A DNA stretch of 64,000 nucleotides from WHSW01 sp963846165 (GCA_963846165.1 CAWJUU010000004.1:1-64000), one strand, 5' to 3'. Counted from the first letter of the stretch, positions 34,412-44,549 are shown. Numbers and translations: made by a program. The notes: generated by a model not told the origin, from the sequence alone.

Positions 34412-35250
34412 CGGCCGACGACGACCTCGAAGGCGCCCGGCTCGACCTCGAACCGGATGTCGGCGGCCTCGACGAGTTCGCCGTCGACGTTGAAGCCGGT
34501 TGCGCCGTCAGTCTCGACCTCGACTCGGCGCCCCTGGCCGGTAACCACTCCCTGCTGGTGTTCGACTCGGCCGGCGCGCATGCCGTAGGCGTGGGCGACC
34601 AACCGGGCTCGCGAGCCGGCCTCGATCACGACAACGTCGAGGATGCCGTCGTCGGGCTTGGCCTCGACCTCGGAGCCGCCTCCGAAGGCGCCCGTGCAGG
34701 CGACGGTCACCTGCCAGACACGCCCCTCGAAGAGCTCGTGCTCGTCGCAGCAAACGCGGCAGGCGATCGGATTGGCGCTGAACCCGGCTCGCAGCGCCCC
34801 GACCGCGTAAGCAAGCGGACCGAGGAGCCGCTTGAGCCCTTCGGCTCGCCGGGCGGCGGCCGGCGAGAGCCCGGCGCTGGCGGCGTTGACGAATGGGCGC
34901 TCGGCCGTGCGACCGAGGTCGAGCGGGCGTGTGCGGTTGCCTTCGACAGCAAGCTCGACCGCCTCAGTGGGGTCGAGCGGAAGGTCGAGCGCACGGGCGA
35001 AGTCGTTCGCTGTGCCGACAGGGATCACGGCGAGCGGCACCTCAGCCCGGGACGCGATCTCGGCCGCGCAACCGACCGAGCCGTCGCCGCCCGCGACGAC
35101 GATCCGCTCGGGGCGCGAGGCGATCACGTCGCTCCCGTCATCGAGGCCGAAGCAGGTCAACTCCGCATCGCGCCCGCGAAGCAGCCGCACGACTTCCCCC
35201 GCCTCGCCCGACCCGGAGTCCGGGTTGGCGAGCAGCGCGACCCTCGTCAC
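34408..35250 (-). CDS. diacylglycerol kinase-like lipid kinase (DagK/YegS family)
   Basis: 280 aa soluble lipid kinase that would phosphorylate diacylglycerol or a related lipid. VALLANPDSGSGEAGEVVRL opens the fold. IVVAGGDGSVGCAAEIA is the nucleotide-binding GGDG motif (with S in place of the usual T), and PLAVIPVGTANDFARALDLP is the GTxNDFAR block. FNVDGELVEAADIRFEVEPG ends the C-terminal domain. GTG 35250 overlaps the TAG of the small membrane protein by one base. The gene feeds into the PLD and PAP2 genes next in the operon. Confidence 0.9.
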   Translation of the reverse strand: MTRVALLANPDSGSGEAGEVVRLLRGRDAELTCFGLDDGSDVIASRPERIVVAGGDGSVGCAAEIASRAEVPLAVIPVGTANDFARALDLPLDPTEAVELAVEGNRTRPLDLGRTAERPFVNAASAGLSPAAARRAEGLKRLLGPLAYAVGALRAGFSANPIACRVCCDEHELFEGRVWQVTVACTGAFGGGSEVEAKPDDGILDVVVIEAGSRARLVAHAYGMRAGRVEHQQGVVTGQGRRVEVETDGATGFNVDGELVEAADIRFEVEPGAFEVVVGR

Positions 35251-35492
35251 TAGGTGGGCATCTTCGAACGGCCCTCGCGGCCCTTCTGGGCGCTCTTGTT
35301 CGTCGCCTTGCGCGAGGACTCGAACGGCTTCTCGGCCAGCTCACCCGCCTTGCCGGGCAGCTTCGACGCCGCGTCCTGGCCGGTCCCGAGCGTCTTGTCG
35401 ACTCCCTTCTGGGGCCACCAGGAGGCCCGCGGGAGCAGGAAAGCCAGCACGAGCAAGATGATGCAGACGGCGACGATGATCGCAATGGTCAC
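35250..35492 (-). CDS. small single-pass membrane protein, 80 aa
   Basis: I do not recognise a family. From GTG 35492 (VTIAIIVAVCIILLVLAFLL) it has one strong N-terminal membrane helix, then a basic, polar tail (ASKLPGKAGELAEKPFESSR, KATNKSAQKGREGRSKMPT). A GGGAG ribosome site lies 6 bases upstream, which supports this start over longer ones. It is the first gene of the leftward operon with the DagK-like, PLD, PAP2 and ychF genes (TAG/GTG overlap at 35250). A role as a small membrane partner of the lipid enzymes is only a guess. Confidence 0.6.
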   Translation of the reverse strand: MTIAIIVAVCIILLVLAFLLPRASWWPQKGVDKTLGTGQDAASKLPGKAGELAEKPFESSRKATNKSAQKGREGRSKMPT

Positions 35493-35573
35493 GGCGTTCT
35501 CCCTCGGTCGACTCCCCTGTAGGAGAGCGGTACCCGCGCGAGCGGACCGGGAAACCGGGCACAATCCCGCGCC

Positions 35574-36650
35574 GTGGGGACCGCCGACCAGCTCGCCGCC
35601 TACGAGAAGCAGTTCCGCCGCGCGGGCTTGCCGCTGTTCGTCGAGGACTTCTCGGCCTCGACCGACGTCTTCAATCGTGCCGCGCCGCTGCTCGGCCTGG
35701 TCTTCGTCGGCGAGCTGCTCGGCGCCGGACAGCTCGACTGGACCTGGTGGCAGAACCTGCTCGCGATCCTCGGCGGCGTCGCCGTGGTGCTCGCCGCGCT
35801 TGCGCTCCTCAACCTGGCCCAGGGCCGGCCGATGAGCGCGATCCCGGACCGGCTCGGGAAGACCGAGCTGGCCGGGTTCGTCCTCGTGCCGGCGCTGCTG
35901 CCGCTGATCTTCGGCGGCCAGCTCGGCAGCGCCGCGGCGACGATCGCGGCCAACCTCGCGATCCTCGCGGTGATCTACGCGGTCTTCGTCTACGGGCTGC
36001 TCTCGATCCTGCGCTGGGTCTTCGTCCGCCTCGCCGGCCAGCTCGCCTCCTCGCTCGGGCTGCTCGCTAAGGCCGTCCCGCTGCTCGCGATCTTCGCCCT
36101 GCTCTCGTTCACGACCGAGGAGATGTGGGACATCTTCGCCTCGATCAGCGGCTTCGCCTACGCCTGCGTGATCGGCCTCTTCGTCGTCCTCGGGACCGTG
36201 TTCCTGGTGGTGCGGGTGCCGCGCGAGACCCGGCGGATCGAGCGCGACGCGTGCCCGGACGGTCCCAGCCTGCGACCCGCCCAGCGGATGAACGTCGGCC
36301 TCGTCCTCTTCGTCAGCCAGGCCGTGCAGGTGCTGATCGTCAGCCTCACGATCGGCGCCTTCTTCGTCGTCTTCGGCATGCTCGCGATCGACGAGGCGGT
36401 TCGGATCGAATGGACCGGCGATACCGGCAACACGCTGCTCTCGGTCTCGATCGGCGGCGATAGCTTCGAGCTCACCAGCGACCTGCTGCGGGTGGCCGGC
36501 GGGCTGGCCGCCTTCTCGGGCTTCTATTTTGCCGTGGCGATGCTCACCGACTCGACCTACCGCGAGGAGTTCCTCGAGGAGCTCGCCGACGAGATGCGGA
36601 CCAGCTTCAAGGCCCGCGCCGAGTACCTGGGCCTGAGGGGAGCGACGTGA
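35574..36650 (+). CDS. multi-pass membrane protein of unknown function
   Basis: 358 aa from GTG 35574. About eight hydrophobic segments are visible (LLAILGGVAVVLAALALLNL, FVLVPALLPLIFGG, ILAVIYAVFVYGLLSIL, AVPLLAIFALLSF, VIGLFVVLGTVFLVV, and three later). The N-terminal 40 residues are soluble (MGTADQLAAYEKQFRRAGLP), and the C-terminus is acidic (REEFLEELADEMRTSFKARA). No known motif was found. It overlaps the BtrH-like gene by GTGA at 36647, so the two probably act together. Eight bases before the start is CACAAT, a weak leaderless-type -10. Confidence 0.7.
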   Translation: MGTADQLAAYEKQFRRAGLPLFVEDFSASTDVFNRAAPLLGLVFVGELLGAGQLDWTWWQNLLAILGGVAVVLAALALLNLAQGRPMSAIPDRLGKTELAGFVLVPALLPLIFGGQLGSAAATIAANLAILAVIYAVFVYGLLSILRWVFVRLAGQLASSLGLLAKAVPLLAIFALLSFTTEEMWDIFASISGFAYACVIGLFVVLGTVFLVVRVPRETRRIERDACPDGPSLRPAQRMNVGLVLFVSQAVQVLIVSLTIGAFFVVFGMLAIDEAVRIEWTGDTGNTLLSVSIGGDSFELTSDLLRVAGGLAAFSGFYFAVAMLTDSTYREEFLEELADEMRTSFKARAEYLGLRGAT

Positions 36651-37620
36651 GCGCGACGATGGTCCCCGGCTACCGGCACGTCCCCGGCAACCACTGCGGC
36701 TCGACCGCGCTTCGCAACCTGCTCGGCTTCGGCGGCGTCGCGATCTCCGAGGAGATGGCGCTCGGGCTCGGCGCCGGCGTCTGCTTCTACTACTTCCCGC
36801 TCGACGGCCAGTCGCCGTCGCGGTTCACCAACGGGCGCGTCGCGCGGCTCGAGGAGCAGTTCCTCGAGCTCACCGGCCTGCCGCTCTCCTTGCGGACCTT
36901 CGACGCGCCCGATCAGTCCTGGGAGGCGGCGCGCGCCGCCGTCGACGCCGGCAGCCCCGCGCTCCTGCTCACCGACCTCTACTACCTCGACCACTACGGC
37001 AACTCCGCCCACTTCCCCGGCCACGCGGTGGTCCTCGCCGGGTACGACGACGAGCTCGCGTATCTGTCCGACACCGCCTTCGACGAGCTGCAGACGACCC
37101 GGCTCGAGAACCTCGCCCGGGCGCGGCACGGCAAGCACCCGGTGTTCGCGCTCGAGGGCCACATGGTCACCCTGCCCGACCGACGCGCGAGCTCGGCGAC
37201 CCGCGCGAGGCCGCCGACCGCGCGATCGAGCGCAACGCGCGGCAGATGCTCGAGCCCGCGGCCGGCGAGTACGAGGGCCTGCCGGCGCTGCGCCGGTTCG
37301 CGGCCGAGGTCGGCGAGTGGCCGGCTGAGATCGAGGACTGGCAGTGGTGCGCGCGCTTCGGCTACCAGGTGATCGAGCGCCGCGGGACCGGCGGCGGCAA
37401 CTTCCGGCTCATGTACTCGCGCTTCCTCGCCGAGGCGGGTCGTGACGAGGCCGGGCTCGCCGCCCGCGGCGCCGAGCAGTGGACCGGGCTCGCGACCGCG
37501 CTGCTCGCGGCGAGCGAGTCCGAAACGCCCGAGCCCGAGCTCTGGGAGCCGATTCGCGAGCGCGCCGCCGCCGTGCTCGAGACCGAGGAGCGCCTCTGGC
37601 CGGCGCTCGCGGGCGCCTAG
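36647..37620 (+). CDS. BtrH-N/DUF4872 domain protein, frame break near 37190
   Basis: About 323 aa. YRHVPGNHCGSTALRNLLGF near residue 10 is the start of a BtrH-type domain with cysteine in HCGSTALRNLL, FGLG-like LGLGAGVCFYYFPL follows, and PALLLTDLYYLDHYGNSAHF, FPGHAVVLAGYDDE gives the His of a papain-like C39 fold. After the break the DUF4872 part continues LPALRRFAAEVGEWPAEIED and GTGGGNFRLMYSRFLAEAG. BtrH moves acyl groups from acyl carrier protein in butirosin synthesis; related proteins occur in peptide natural-product loci. Here the only partner is the membrane protein upstream. Function is inferred from family only. Confidence 0.75.
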
Positions 37621-38633
37621 CCGATCAACCGCAGCACGGCGCGTTCGATCCGTTCGCGGTCGGGGAACTCGCCCGGCTCTGAGCCGGCGACGATCCTTCG
37701 CAGCGGGGCGCGGATGGTTTCGCCGCTGTCGTAGCGATCGAAGACGCGGGGGTCGATGTAGGCCTTGCGACAGACCGCCGGGGTGTTGGACAGGTAGGCG
37801 GCGACTCGCTTGGTCGCCTCGGTGGCAGCGCGCTTGCGAGCCGTCTTCGTCGTCGCCTCGTGGCCGTTGGTTGCCAGCTCGACCGCGGCGAGCACGGTCG
37901 CGTTCCAGGTGCGGAAGTCCTTCGCCGAGTAGTCGCCGCCGGTGACCGCCTTCAGGTACTCGTTGATCTCCTCCGCCTTGACGTCCGCCCAGCCGCTTCG
38001 TCCCTGGCGGTAGGCGAGCAGTTCGTGGCCACCGCCGTCGCGGTCGACGAGCGCCTTGATCGTCGGCACGACCACCGGATCGGCGATCTCCTGGTCGTGG
38101 TCGACCGAGCCCTTCGCCTTGTAGTGAAAGCTCGCGACCCCGCCGTGGACCTCGACGTGCTTTCGCCGCAGGGTCGAAAGCCCGAAGGTCTCATTCTCCT
38201 CCGTGTAGCGATCGCTGCCGATGCGAAAGAAGCCGAGGTCGAGCAGCCGCACGGCGCAGGCCAGGACCCGGTCGCGGACCAGGCCTCGCTTGCCGAGGTC
38301 GGCCTCGGTGCGCTTGCGCATCGCCGGCAGCGCCTTCGCGAACCGCTCCATCTCGGCGAACTTCTCGCGGTCGCGGTTCTCGCGCCACTGCGGGTGGTAG
38401 AGGTACTGCTTGCGGCCTGCCGCATCGATCCCGGTCGCCTGGATGTGGCCATTCGGGTGCGGGCAGATCCAGACGTCCTTCCAGGCCGGAGGGATGGCGA
38501 GCTCGCGAATCCGCTCGAGCACCTCGCGGTCGGCGATCGTCTGACCGTCGACCTCCTCGTAGCTGAACCCGCGCCCGCGGCCTACCCTCCGGATCCCGGC
38601 GGAGGAGCAGTCGACGCGGCGAAGGCGTGGCAT
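37617..38633 (-). CDS. DNA topoisomerase IB
   Basis: 338 aa eukaryote/poxvirus-like type IB topoisomerase that relaxes supercoils through a 3'-phosphotyrosine. From ATG 38633 it begins MPRLRRVDCSSAGIRRVGRG, then GFSYEEVDGQTIADREVLER, PPAWKDVWICPHPNGHIQAT and GIDAAGRKQYLYHPQWRENR. The catalytic core has KDFRTWNATVLAAVELA, and the active tyrosine is in SNTPAVCRKAYIDPRVFDRY. A longer in-frame start would run into the next gene and lacks similarity. The stop shares CTAG with the stop of the BtrH-like gene (37617-37620). TAGAAG, 8 bases before the ATG, is a weak -10 candidate. Confidence 0.92.
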   Translation of the reverse strand: MPRLRRVDCSSAGIRRVGRGRGFSYEEVDGQTIADREVLERIRELAIPPAWKDVWICPHPNGHIQATGIDAAGRKQYLYHPQWRENRDREKFAEMERFAKALPAMRKRTEADLGKRGLVRDRVLACAVRLLDLGFFRIGSDRYTEENETFGLSTLRRKHVEVHGGVASFHYKAKGSVDHDQEIADPVVVPTIKALVDRDGGGHELLAYRQGRSGWADVKAEEINEYLKAVTGGDYSAKDFRTWNATVLAAVELATNGHEATTKTARKRAATEATKRVAAYLSNTPAVCRKAYIDPRVFDRYDSGETIRAPLRRIVAGSEPGEFPDRERIERAVLRLIG

Positions 38634-38691
38634 GGGATCGACTTCTACCCGGCATGGCCAGGCGAACACAATGTCTGCCGAGCGAACGCCC

Positions 38692-39458
38692 TCAGAGCCG
38701 CGACGCGAGCTCGAGCAGGAATGCGCCCGCGGCCTCGCGGTCGACCTCGCCGGCTCCATCTCTGGCCGCCAGCGCGGTCGCGATCACCGAGCCGTGCGAC
38801 GGGTCGTGATCCAGCGCCCAGCGCCCCGCCTCGGGCTTGGAGGACCAATGGCCGTCGGAGAGGAACCGCAGCGACCGACAGGCGTTGAGCACGGCATCCT
38901 CGCCGCGCGTCTCGGCCTCGTCGGGTGATTCGCCCCCGGCGCCAGGATCGCCCGCCGATGCCACGCGATCGAGCCGACGAGCAGCGGGCGCAGCAGGTCG
39001 GGTTCGATCGGGGCAAAGATCTGCGGCGCGGGGGGTCCGGTCAGGGCGACGCCGGCCTGGGCGAGGATGCTGCGGTCGATCGCGAACCAGTGCCCGGGGG
39101 CCGACCCGGGGTTGGTATCGAGCCGAAACGGGGTCTCGGCCCCAGTGTTGAGGTTGAGCTCGAATGCCCCGTCGAGGCTTGCCGCCGCCGCGGCCGCGGC
39201 GGTGTAGACGACGAGCTCGAGCCTGCGGGCCGGGCAGGGAAGCGCCTCGTGGCTCAGCCGCTCTCCGATCGCCGTCTTGCGGGCGCGCTCGAGCGGCTTG
39301 TCGACCACCGCCGCGATGTCGACGTCGCTGCGGCCGGGCCGGTAGTCCCCCAGCGCCAGCGAGCCGCCGAGGTAGGCGCCGACGAAGCGCTCTGCGAGCA
39401 GCGCCTCGAGGCGGGCCGCGACCTCGGCCGCGTAGGGGCGTTCAGGCGGGCCGGTCAA
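38692..39458 (-). CDS. aminoglycoside adenylyltransferase-like nucleotidyltransferase, frame break near 38940
   Basis: About 255 aa, starting at TTG 39458. FVGAYLGGSLALGDYRPGRS plus DVDIAAVVD is the Pol-beta nucleotidyltransferase signature (GS-x9-SD-x-D). The C-terminal part, after a frame shift near 38940, reads EDAVLNACRSLRFLSDGHWS and SKPEAGRWALDHDPSHGSVI, as in ANT(3'')-type enzymes and their DUF4111 relatives. It may adenylylate a small molecule; antibiotic resistance is not shown. It follows the methyltransferase by 17 bases, and both may be one unit. Confidence 0.75.
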
Positions 39459-39475
39459 GGTCAGTCGGCCGAGGA

Positions 39476-40084
39476 CTATGCGGCGAGCCGGGCGAAGTAG
39501 CCGAAAGCCGGCCCGTTTCGATGCTCGAAACGAAGCCCGGCCGCCTCGGCCCGAGCTCGGAGCGCGCCCGGCGAGGTGTAGTGCGGGTCGCCGAACAGCT
39601 CGCCGACGACGAGCCGGCCACCGGGGCGCAGCACGCGGGCGATCTCACGCAGGGCAGCGTCCTGGTCGGGGATCTCGCCGAGCACCGTGGTCAGGACCAC
39701 GGCGTCGACGCTGTCGTCTGCGAACGGGAGCGCTTCGGCGTCGCCCTGGGTCGCGACGACGTTCGCGAGCCCGCGCTCGTCGGCGCGGCGCATCGTGTGG
39801 TCGAGCATCTCGTGCTGGATGTCGAAGATCTCGAGCGTCCCCTCGACCCCGATCGACTCGGCGATGTCGAGCGTGTAATAGCCGGTCCCGGGGCCGACCT
39901 CGAGGATCCGCTCGCCGCTGACGGGCTCTAGCGCCGCCCGCAGGCGCTCGCGGGTGATCAGCGGATGCGGCGCCTGGATCCAGAAGCGCTGGTTGTAGGG
40001 GCAGGCCGAGGGGTTCCGCCGCCACCACACCGCGGCGGCGACCACGGCGGCGAAAGCGAGCAGGAACAGGCCCCGGACGGACAT
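39476..40084 (-). CDS. membrane-anchored class I SAM-dependent methyltransferase
   Basis: 202 aa. An N-terminal membrane helix (GLFLLAFAAVVAAAVWW) precedes a methyltransferase domain: RILEVGPGTGYYTLDIAESI (SAM motif I at about 58-66), LEIFDIQHEMLDHTMRRA, VATQGDAEALPFADDSVDAV and IARVLRPGGRLVVGELFGD. FWIQAPHPLITRERLRAALE before motif I is typical of ubiquinone/menaquinone-type methyltransferases, but the substrate is unknown. TAGGGT is 7 bases upstream of ATG 40084 and overlaps the TAG of the upstream gene, suggesting its own leaderless transcript. Confidence 0.85.
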   Translation of the reverse strand: MSVRGLFLLAFAAVVAAAVWWRRNPSACPYNQRFWIQAPHPLITRERLRAALEPVSGERILEVGPGTGYYTLDIAESIGVEGTLEIFDIQHEMLDHTMRRADERGLANVVATQGDAEALPFADDSVDAVVLTTVLGEIPDQDAALREIARVLRPGGRLVVGELFGDPHYTSPGALRARAEAAGLRFEHRNGPAFGYFARLAA

Positions 40085-40091
40085 TAAGCCG

Positions 40092-40097
40092 ACCCTA
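40092..40097 (-). promoter_or_regulatory. leaderless-type -10 box (TAGGGT, N7, ATG)
   Basis: On the minus strand TAGGGT begins with the stop codon of the 40095-40319 gene and is followed by seven bases and ATG 40084. Confidence 0.5.
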
Positions 40098-40319
40098 GGA
40101 GCCGCTGAACCCGATCGCGTGCGTTGCGTCGTCGACCCGAACGAAGACCACGGTCGCGAGGTTGAGCGCCACCGTCCCCTCCTGGGTCTTGAGGTCGTGC
40201 CAGCCCTTGCCGGCCTCGACCGCCTGGCGCAGATCGGCCAGCTCGTCCTTGGTCAGCTTCACCGAAAGCACCTGACCGATCCCGAATCCGATCTCGACCT
40301 TCGTCTGCTCGTCAGTCAT
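40095..40319 (-). CDS. small DUF3107-like protein, 74 aa
   Basis: From ATG 40319 (MTDEQTKVEIGFGIGQVLSV) to TAG. The sequence TKDELADLRQAVEAGKGWHD and TVALNLATVVFVRVDDATHA suggests a small alpha/beta protein like the actinobacterial DUF3107 family, which has no known function. The match is by general pattern only. It overlaps the stop of methylmalonyl-CoA epimerase by one base (TGATG), so both are in one leftward unit. Confidence 0.65.
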   Translation of the reverse strand: MTDEQTKVEIGFGIGQVLSVKLTKDELADLRQAVEAGKGWHDLKTQEGTVALNLATVVFVRVDDATHAIGFSGS

Positions 40320-40729
40320 CAGTGTCCCTCCGCGGGTTCGACGATCTCGGTCAACACATTGCCCGTGGCCCTGGGGTGCACGAAGGCGACCCGGCTCTGG
40401 CGGATGCCGGTCCGCGGCTCGGAGTCGATCAAGACGATGCCCTCGTCCTTGAGCCGCGCGAGCGCGGCCTCGATGTCGTCCACCCGGTAGGCGACGTGGT
40501 GCAGGCCCGGGCCCTTGCGCTCGAGAAACCTGCCCACGGGCGTCTCGGGGCCGAGCGGCCGCAGGAGCTCGACGTGGCAATCGCCGACGTCGAGCAGGAC
40601 GGCCTCGACACCCTGCTCGCTGACTGTCTCGCGATGCGCCACCGGCATCCCGAAGGTGCCCTCGTAGAGCTCCAGCGCGGCGTCGAGGTCATCGACCGCG
40701 ACGCCGACATGATCGATCAGCCCGAACAT
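40319..40729 (-). CDS. mce: methylmalonyl-CoA epimerase
   Basis: 136 aa VOC-fold enzyme that interconverts (R)- and (S)-methylmalonyl-CoA for propionate and odd-chain or branched amino acid breakdown. MFGLIDHVGVAVDDLDAALE has the first metal histidine. DCHVELLRPLGPETPVGRFL and KGPGLHHVAYRVDDIEAAL give further metal ligands (E, H). FVHPRATGNVLTEIVEPAEG ends with the last Glu. Length and motif order are typical for Mce. It lies 12 bases after the FtsH-like gene. No mutase gene is in the window. Confidence 0.9.
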   Translation of the reverse strand: MFGLIDHVGVAVDDLDAALELYEGTFGMPVAHRETVSEQGVEAVLLDVGDCHVELLRPLGPETPVGRFLERKGPGLHHVAYRVDDIEAALARLKDEGIVLIDSEPRTGIRQSRVAFVHPRATGNVLTEIVEPAEGH

Positions 40730-40741
40730 CGGGCGCTGAGA

Positions 40742-42301
<1,560 letters not shown>

Positions 42302-42327
42302 GGCGTCAAGCGGGCCTCCGTGCCCGC

Positions 42328-43197
42328 CTACACGGTATCGGCAGCTTGCTGTTCAGCCCGTAATACTTCGCCCAAAGCGGCGATCCCGATCTCGAGCTGT
42401 TCCGGCGTCGGCTCGCGGGTCGAGAACCGGCGCTGGATCTCGTGGCCGGGCCCGTGGACCGCGCGGCCCACCGGCGAGCCGGGGTTGCGCTCGGCGTAGA
42501 CGAAGAGCTCGATCGCGGCCCCGATCCCGGCTACGGCGGTGACGGCGCGCGCCACCGGCCCCGGCTTACTCGCCAGCCGCTCGATCACGACCTGGCCGGC
42601 GATCGAGAGCGCCAGCATCGGGGCGATCAAGTTCGAGCCGCACCGCCCATGTTCCTTGGGCACCTCGGCCGGGTCCAGCCCCTGCTCGTAGCCGCCGATC
42701 GCCTTGTGCTCGACCCCGTGATACGCCGCGAGGTCGGGATCTCGCAGGGCCGCCAGGGCGGGCAGCGCCCCGAGCGCGGCGATCGCCAGCTCGCGGCCGA
42801 CGGTGGGCGGCCGCAGACGCCGCAGAGCCCCGGTCGCGGCGGTGCTTGCGACCATCGCACCGAGTACCGACGGGTCCTCGAACGGCAGCCGCGAGGAGGG
42901 CAGGCGCATCCGGGCCATCGGGATCACCGCGAAGGCCTCGGCGAGACGCAGCGGCCCGCGCAGGATCGGCACCCTTGCGAGCCGGCCGCGAGCGAGCGAC
43001 GGCTTCGGCCCTGACGCGACCTCGATCTTCCCGTCGGCGGTGCGCGCGGCGACCGCCCACGTGTTCGGCCCGTGGATCAGTAGGCCGTTGCGAAGTGCCA
43101 TCCCGCCGAGCCGAAGGCGCTGTTCCTCGGCCTGCTCGTGACCGTCGCCGTTCGCGCTTGCGCCGTTGCCGCTCTGCGCGTCGGGGATCTCGGTCAT
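42328..43197 (-). CDS. DUF1385 membrane protein
   Basis: 289 aa from ATG 43197. After a polar leader (MTEIPDAQSGNGASANGDGH) the DUF1385 block begins LRLGGMALRNGLLIHGPNTW and GRLARVPILRGPLRLAEAFA. The family hallmark is AAYHGVEHKAIGGYEQGLD (YHG-x-EHK), then GRCGSNLIAPMLALSIAGQV. Several hydrophobic segments are present. Function is unknown for the whole family; in other bacteria it often lies near prmC or rho. It overlaps the M20 peptidase stop by 4 bases (43194-43197). TACCGT lies 28 bases before the next gene, ftsH, within the 26-base gap region. Confidence 0.85.
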   Translation of the reverse strand: MTEIPDAQSGNGASANGDGHEQAEEQRLRLGGMALRNGLLIHGPNTWAVAARTADGKIEVASGPKPSLARGRLARVPILRGPLRLAEAFAVIPMARMRLPSSRLPFEDPSVLGAMVASTAATGALRRLRPPTVGRELAIAALGALPALAALRDPDLAAYHGVEHKAIGGYEQGLDPAEVPKEHGRCGSNLIAPMLALSIAGQVVIERLASKPGPVARAVTAVAGIGAAIELFVYAERNPGSPVGRAVHGPGHEIQRRFSTREPTPEQLEIGIAALGEVLRAEQQAADTV

Positions 43198-44537
43198 CCG
43201 AGCATCCTTCGGCAGAGGTCGGTGTAGAAGTCGGCGGCGAGCGCCAGGTCGGTGACCGCGGCGCGTTCGTCGGGGGCGTGGATCAACGGCGCAGCCTTGA
43301 ACAGCCCGAGCTCGCGCTGGGGACAGAAGCCATAGACGGTGGCGGCGCCGAACGCCTTGCGGAACCAGTGGCTGTCGCTGAATCCGGGCATCACGATTGG
43401 CACCAGTGCCGCGCCCGGGTCGACCTCGGCGACCCATTCGGCAATCGCGTCGGCGAGCCGCGACTCGAACGGTGAGCGGTTGCCGACCGTCTGCACGGCG
43501 AACTCGACCTCGAGCCCCTCGGCGAGTGGCTCAAGCAGATCGGCGATTCGCTCGCGGACCGTATCGGCGCCGGCCCCGGGCGGCACCCGGCAGTCGACCA
43601 GGACCTCTGCCTGCGAGGGGATCACGTTCTCCTTCTGCGAGGCGCTGATCGTGGTCGGAACCATCGTCACCCTCAGCATCGGCTCGGCGAGGAACGCGGC
43701 GAGCTGCGGCGAGATGCCGCGCAGGCGCTCGACGGCGGACTCGACCGCGGCCTGATCGGCGTCGACCGGCTCGCCGAGCACGGCCGCAAGCAGGGCGACG
43801 CCGTCCTCGGTCGGCTCGAGCGGCGGCTGCTCGCGCAGGCGGGCGATCGCCGGCGCGAGCCGCAGCAGCGCGTTGTCGCCGAGTGCCGGGACCGAGGCGT
43901 GGCCGGCGGTGCCGCGGGCGCGCAGCCAAAATCGGTTGACGCCCTTCTCGCCGACGCAGAGGGTGTAGAAGCGCCGGCCGTCGAGCTCGAACGCGGCACC
44001 GCCGCCCTCGTTGACGACCAGGTCCGCCCGCACCGCCTCGGGGTGCTCGTCGCAGAGCCACTGGGCGCCCGCCGCGGCGCCCATCTCCTCGTCGGCGGTG
44101 AGCACCAGCTTCAGCTCCCCGCGCGCCGGGCGCCAGCCGTTGCCGGCAAGAGCGGTGGCCGCGGCGACCTCCGCTGCCACCTGGCCCTTCATGTCCTGGG
44201 CGCCTCGACCGCGGATCTCGCCGCCAACCACCTCGCCCGACCAGGGGTCGAATGTCCACTCCGAGGCATCGGCGGGGACGGTGTCGACGTGGCCGAGCAG
44301 GCAGAGCGTCTGACCCGATGCCTCGCCGGGCAGGCGGGCGACCAGGTTCGGCCGTCCGGGCTCGGCGGCGAGCAGCGTGCACTCGAAGCCGGCGTCAGCG
44401 AGGCGCGCCGCGAGCAGCTCCTGCGCGGCCGCTTCGTTGCCCGGCGGGTTGACCGTGTCGAGCCGGATCAACTCGGAGAGCAACTCGACCGTTGCGGACC
44501 CGAGCGAGCTCTCGGCCACCGCCGTCCTCTCACCCAT
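43194..44537 (-). CDS. M20 family metallopeptidase (ArgE/DapE-like)
   Basis: 447 aa di-zinc amidohydrolase from ATG 44537. Metal ligands are clear: GHVDTVPADASEW (H83, D85 nearby), RGRGAQDMKGQVAAEVA (bridging D115), LTADEEMGAAAG (catalytic E150, ligand E151), and the C-terminal APLIHAPDERAAV. The dimerisation domain begins GEKGVNRFWLRARGTAGHAS. It would hydrolyse an N-acyl amino acid or dipeptide. TACCCT lies 6 bases before the ATG, another leaderless-type promoter. It is divergent from the SnoaL-like gene. Confidence 0.9.
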   Translation of the reverse strand: MGERTAVAESSLGSATVELLSELIRLDTVNPPGNEAAAQELLAARLADAGFECTLLAAEPGRPNLVARLPGEASGQTLCLLGHVDTVPADASEWTFDPWSGEVVGGEIRGRGAQDMKGQVAAEVAAATALAGNGWRPARGELKLVLTADEEMGAAAGAQWLCDEHPEAVRADLVVNEGGGAAFELDGRRFYTLCVGEKGVNRFWLRARGTAGHASVPALGDNALLRLAPAIARLREQPPLEPTEDGVALLAAVLGEPVDADQAAVESAVERLRGISPQLAAFLAEPMLRVTMVPTTISASQKENVIPSQAEVLVDCRVPPGAGADTVRERIADLLEPLAEGLEVEFAVQTVGNRSPFESRLADAIAEWVAEVDPGAALVPIVMPGFSDSHWFRKAFGAATVYGFCPQRELGLFKAAPLIHAPDERAAVTDLALAADFYTDLCRRMLG

Positions 44538-44543
44538 GCAGGC

Positions 44544-44549
44544 AGGGTA
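44544..44549 (-). promoter_or_regulatory. leaderless-type -10 box (TACCCT, N6, ATG)
   Basis: On the minus strand TACCCT is followed by six bases and ATG 44537. It is part of the palindrome GGGTACCC. Confidence 0.5.

Noticed and set aside
38634..38759. Upstream extension of topoisomerase IB
   Set aside because: The extra 42 residues overlap the nucleotidyltransferase gene and have no similarity to the family; ATG 38633 is the usual start.
38692..39458. Antibiotic-resistance gene
   Set aside because: The nucleotidyltransferase motif and ANT-like C-terminus do not prove that an aminoglycoside is the substrate; many relatives have other roles.
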